A stretch of 5,191 nucleotides of DNA from assembly GCA_002297645.1 (NCBI GenBank), contig DBMH01000202.1, positions 1 to 5,191 of the forward strand, read 5' to 3'. Each line of letters opens with the position of its first letter. The stretch's first letter is position 1. The position numbers and the translations under genes were made by a program. Origin of the DNA: Rhodanobacteraceae bacterium UBA703. GTDB taxonomy: Bacteria; Pseudomonadota; Gammaproteobacteria; Xanthomonadales; Rhodanobacteraceae. The notes under the pieces are model-generated. The model was not told where the DNA came from and made no database searches. It saw only the letters and a list, made by a program, of their open reading frames with translations. Positions 4,983 to 5,191 of this stretch are shown one piece after another.

Positions 4983-5191
4983 GCGGCGATCTCCTCCAGC
5001 GGCAGCGTGCCTTCGAGCAGGGCGGTGCCGGCGACGCAGGCGGCGACGCCGGTTCGCGCCAGCGCGGCCACGTCGGAACGGTCGCGCACGCCGCCGGAGG
5101 CGATCCAGTCGAAGGCCGGCCATCGCGCGGCCAGTTCTTCGTAGAGCGCGAGGTTCGGGCCTTCCGCCATGCCGTCGCGGCCGATGTCGGT
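4964..5191 (-). CDS. hisA: Phosphoribosylformimino-AICAR-P isomerase (ProFAR isomerase), C-terminal part
   Basis: The last 75 residues plus stop of HisA; the start lies beyond the right edge. HisA performs the Amadori-type isomerisation of ProFAR to PRFAR, the substrate of HisF. The visible part opens with TDIGRDGM, in which the Thr and the Asp of RDG correspond to Thr164 and catalytic Asp169 of the Thermotoga enzyme. It continues with [10 protein letters not shown], the phosphate-binding ASGGVRD and AGTALLEG, and a short C-terminal helix. It overlaps hisF by 19 nt, so the two are co-transcribed and probably translationally coupled, in the usual hisA-hisF order. Confidence 0.94.
   Translation of the reverse strand, partial: TDIGRDGMAEGPNLALYEELAARWPAFDWIASGGVRDRSDVAALARTGVAACVAGTALLEGTLPLEEIAACSRAA
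4991..4997 (-). promoter_or_regulatory. Ribosome binding site of hisF inside hisA
   Basis: GGAGGAG on the minus strand stands 8 nt before ATG 4982 and lies within the last codons of hisA. It selects this start over the longer upstream frame. Confidence 0.75.

Noticed and set aside
4983..5123. N-terminal extension of hisF by 47 codons to 5123
   Set aside because: The added part is an arginine-rich shadow of the hisA frame; HisF begins at [12 protein letters not shown] with GGAGGAG before it.

Overview
This is a high-GC window (roughly 70% by eye) from what looks like a gammaproteobacterium, most likely of the Xanthomonadales/Lysobacterales. The reasons are the bifunctional HisIE of 203 residues, a HisF that reads like the enterobacterial/xanthomonad type with D11 and D130 at the usual positions, DUF3253 and DUF2007 housekeeping proteins, and intergenic palindromes and a GTAGGAGCGGC-type REP of the kind common in that group. 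The taxonomic call is inference from remembered family resemblance, not from a search.

Left part (1-2946). A DUF3253-type gene runs off the left edge on the minus strand. It is divergent from a plus-strand run of four closely packed genes: a DUF2007 small protein (396-659), a secreted protein of unknown function (711-1367), a glutathione S-transferase family protein (1382-2044) and a ten-helix EamA/DMT transporter (2044-2946). Gaps are 51 nt, 14 nt and a 1-base stop/start overlap, so the four are probably one transcript. The divergent intergenic region carries a nearly perfect 15-bp inverted repeat around a TATGAT element.

Middle (2947-3136). A 190-bp gap separates the convergent transporter and hisIE. 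It has small palindromes but no convincing terminator.

Right part (3137-5191, minus strand). This is the distal end of a histidine biosynthesis operon, in transcription order hisA (3' end only), hisF, then hisIE. hisA and hisF overlap by 19 nt. hisF and hisIE are separated by 457 nt filled with a repeat array. The array consists of about three diverged ~140-bp units, each holding two different 20-bp palindromes 28-29 nt apart and, in its 3' part, a GGAG-ATGAA sequence resembling the hisIE ribosome binding site and start. One unit has an extra 45-bp in-frame duplication, and the hisIE-proximal unit merges into a REP.

The most interesting observation is that this array is not a translational desert. 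Read on the minus strand, the hisF stop codon is overlapped by a GTG, and from there four short open frames (9, 38, 61 and 47 codons) follow one another, each linked to the next and finally to hisIE by a 4-nt ATGA overlap. The repeats may therefore have expanded an ancestral hisF/hisIE overlap while keeping a stop-start relay for ribosomes into hisIE. The chain is visible in the sequence; its function is a hypothesis.
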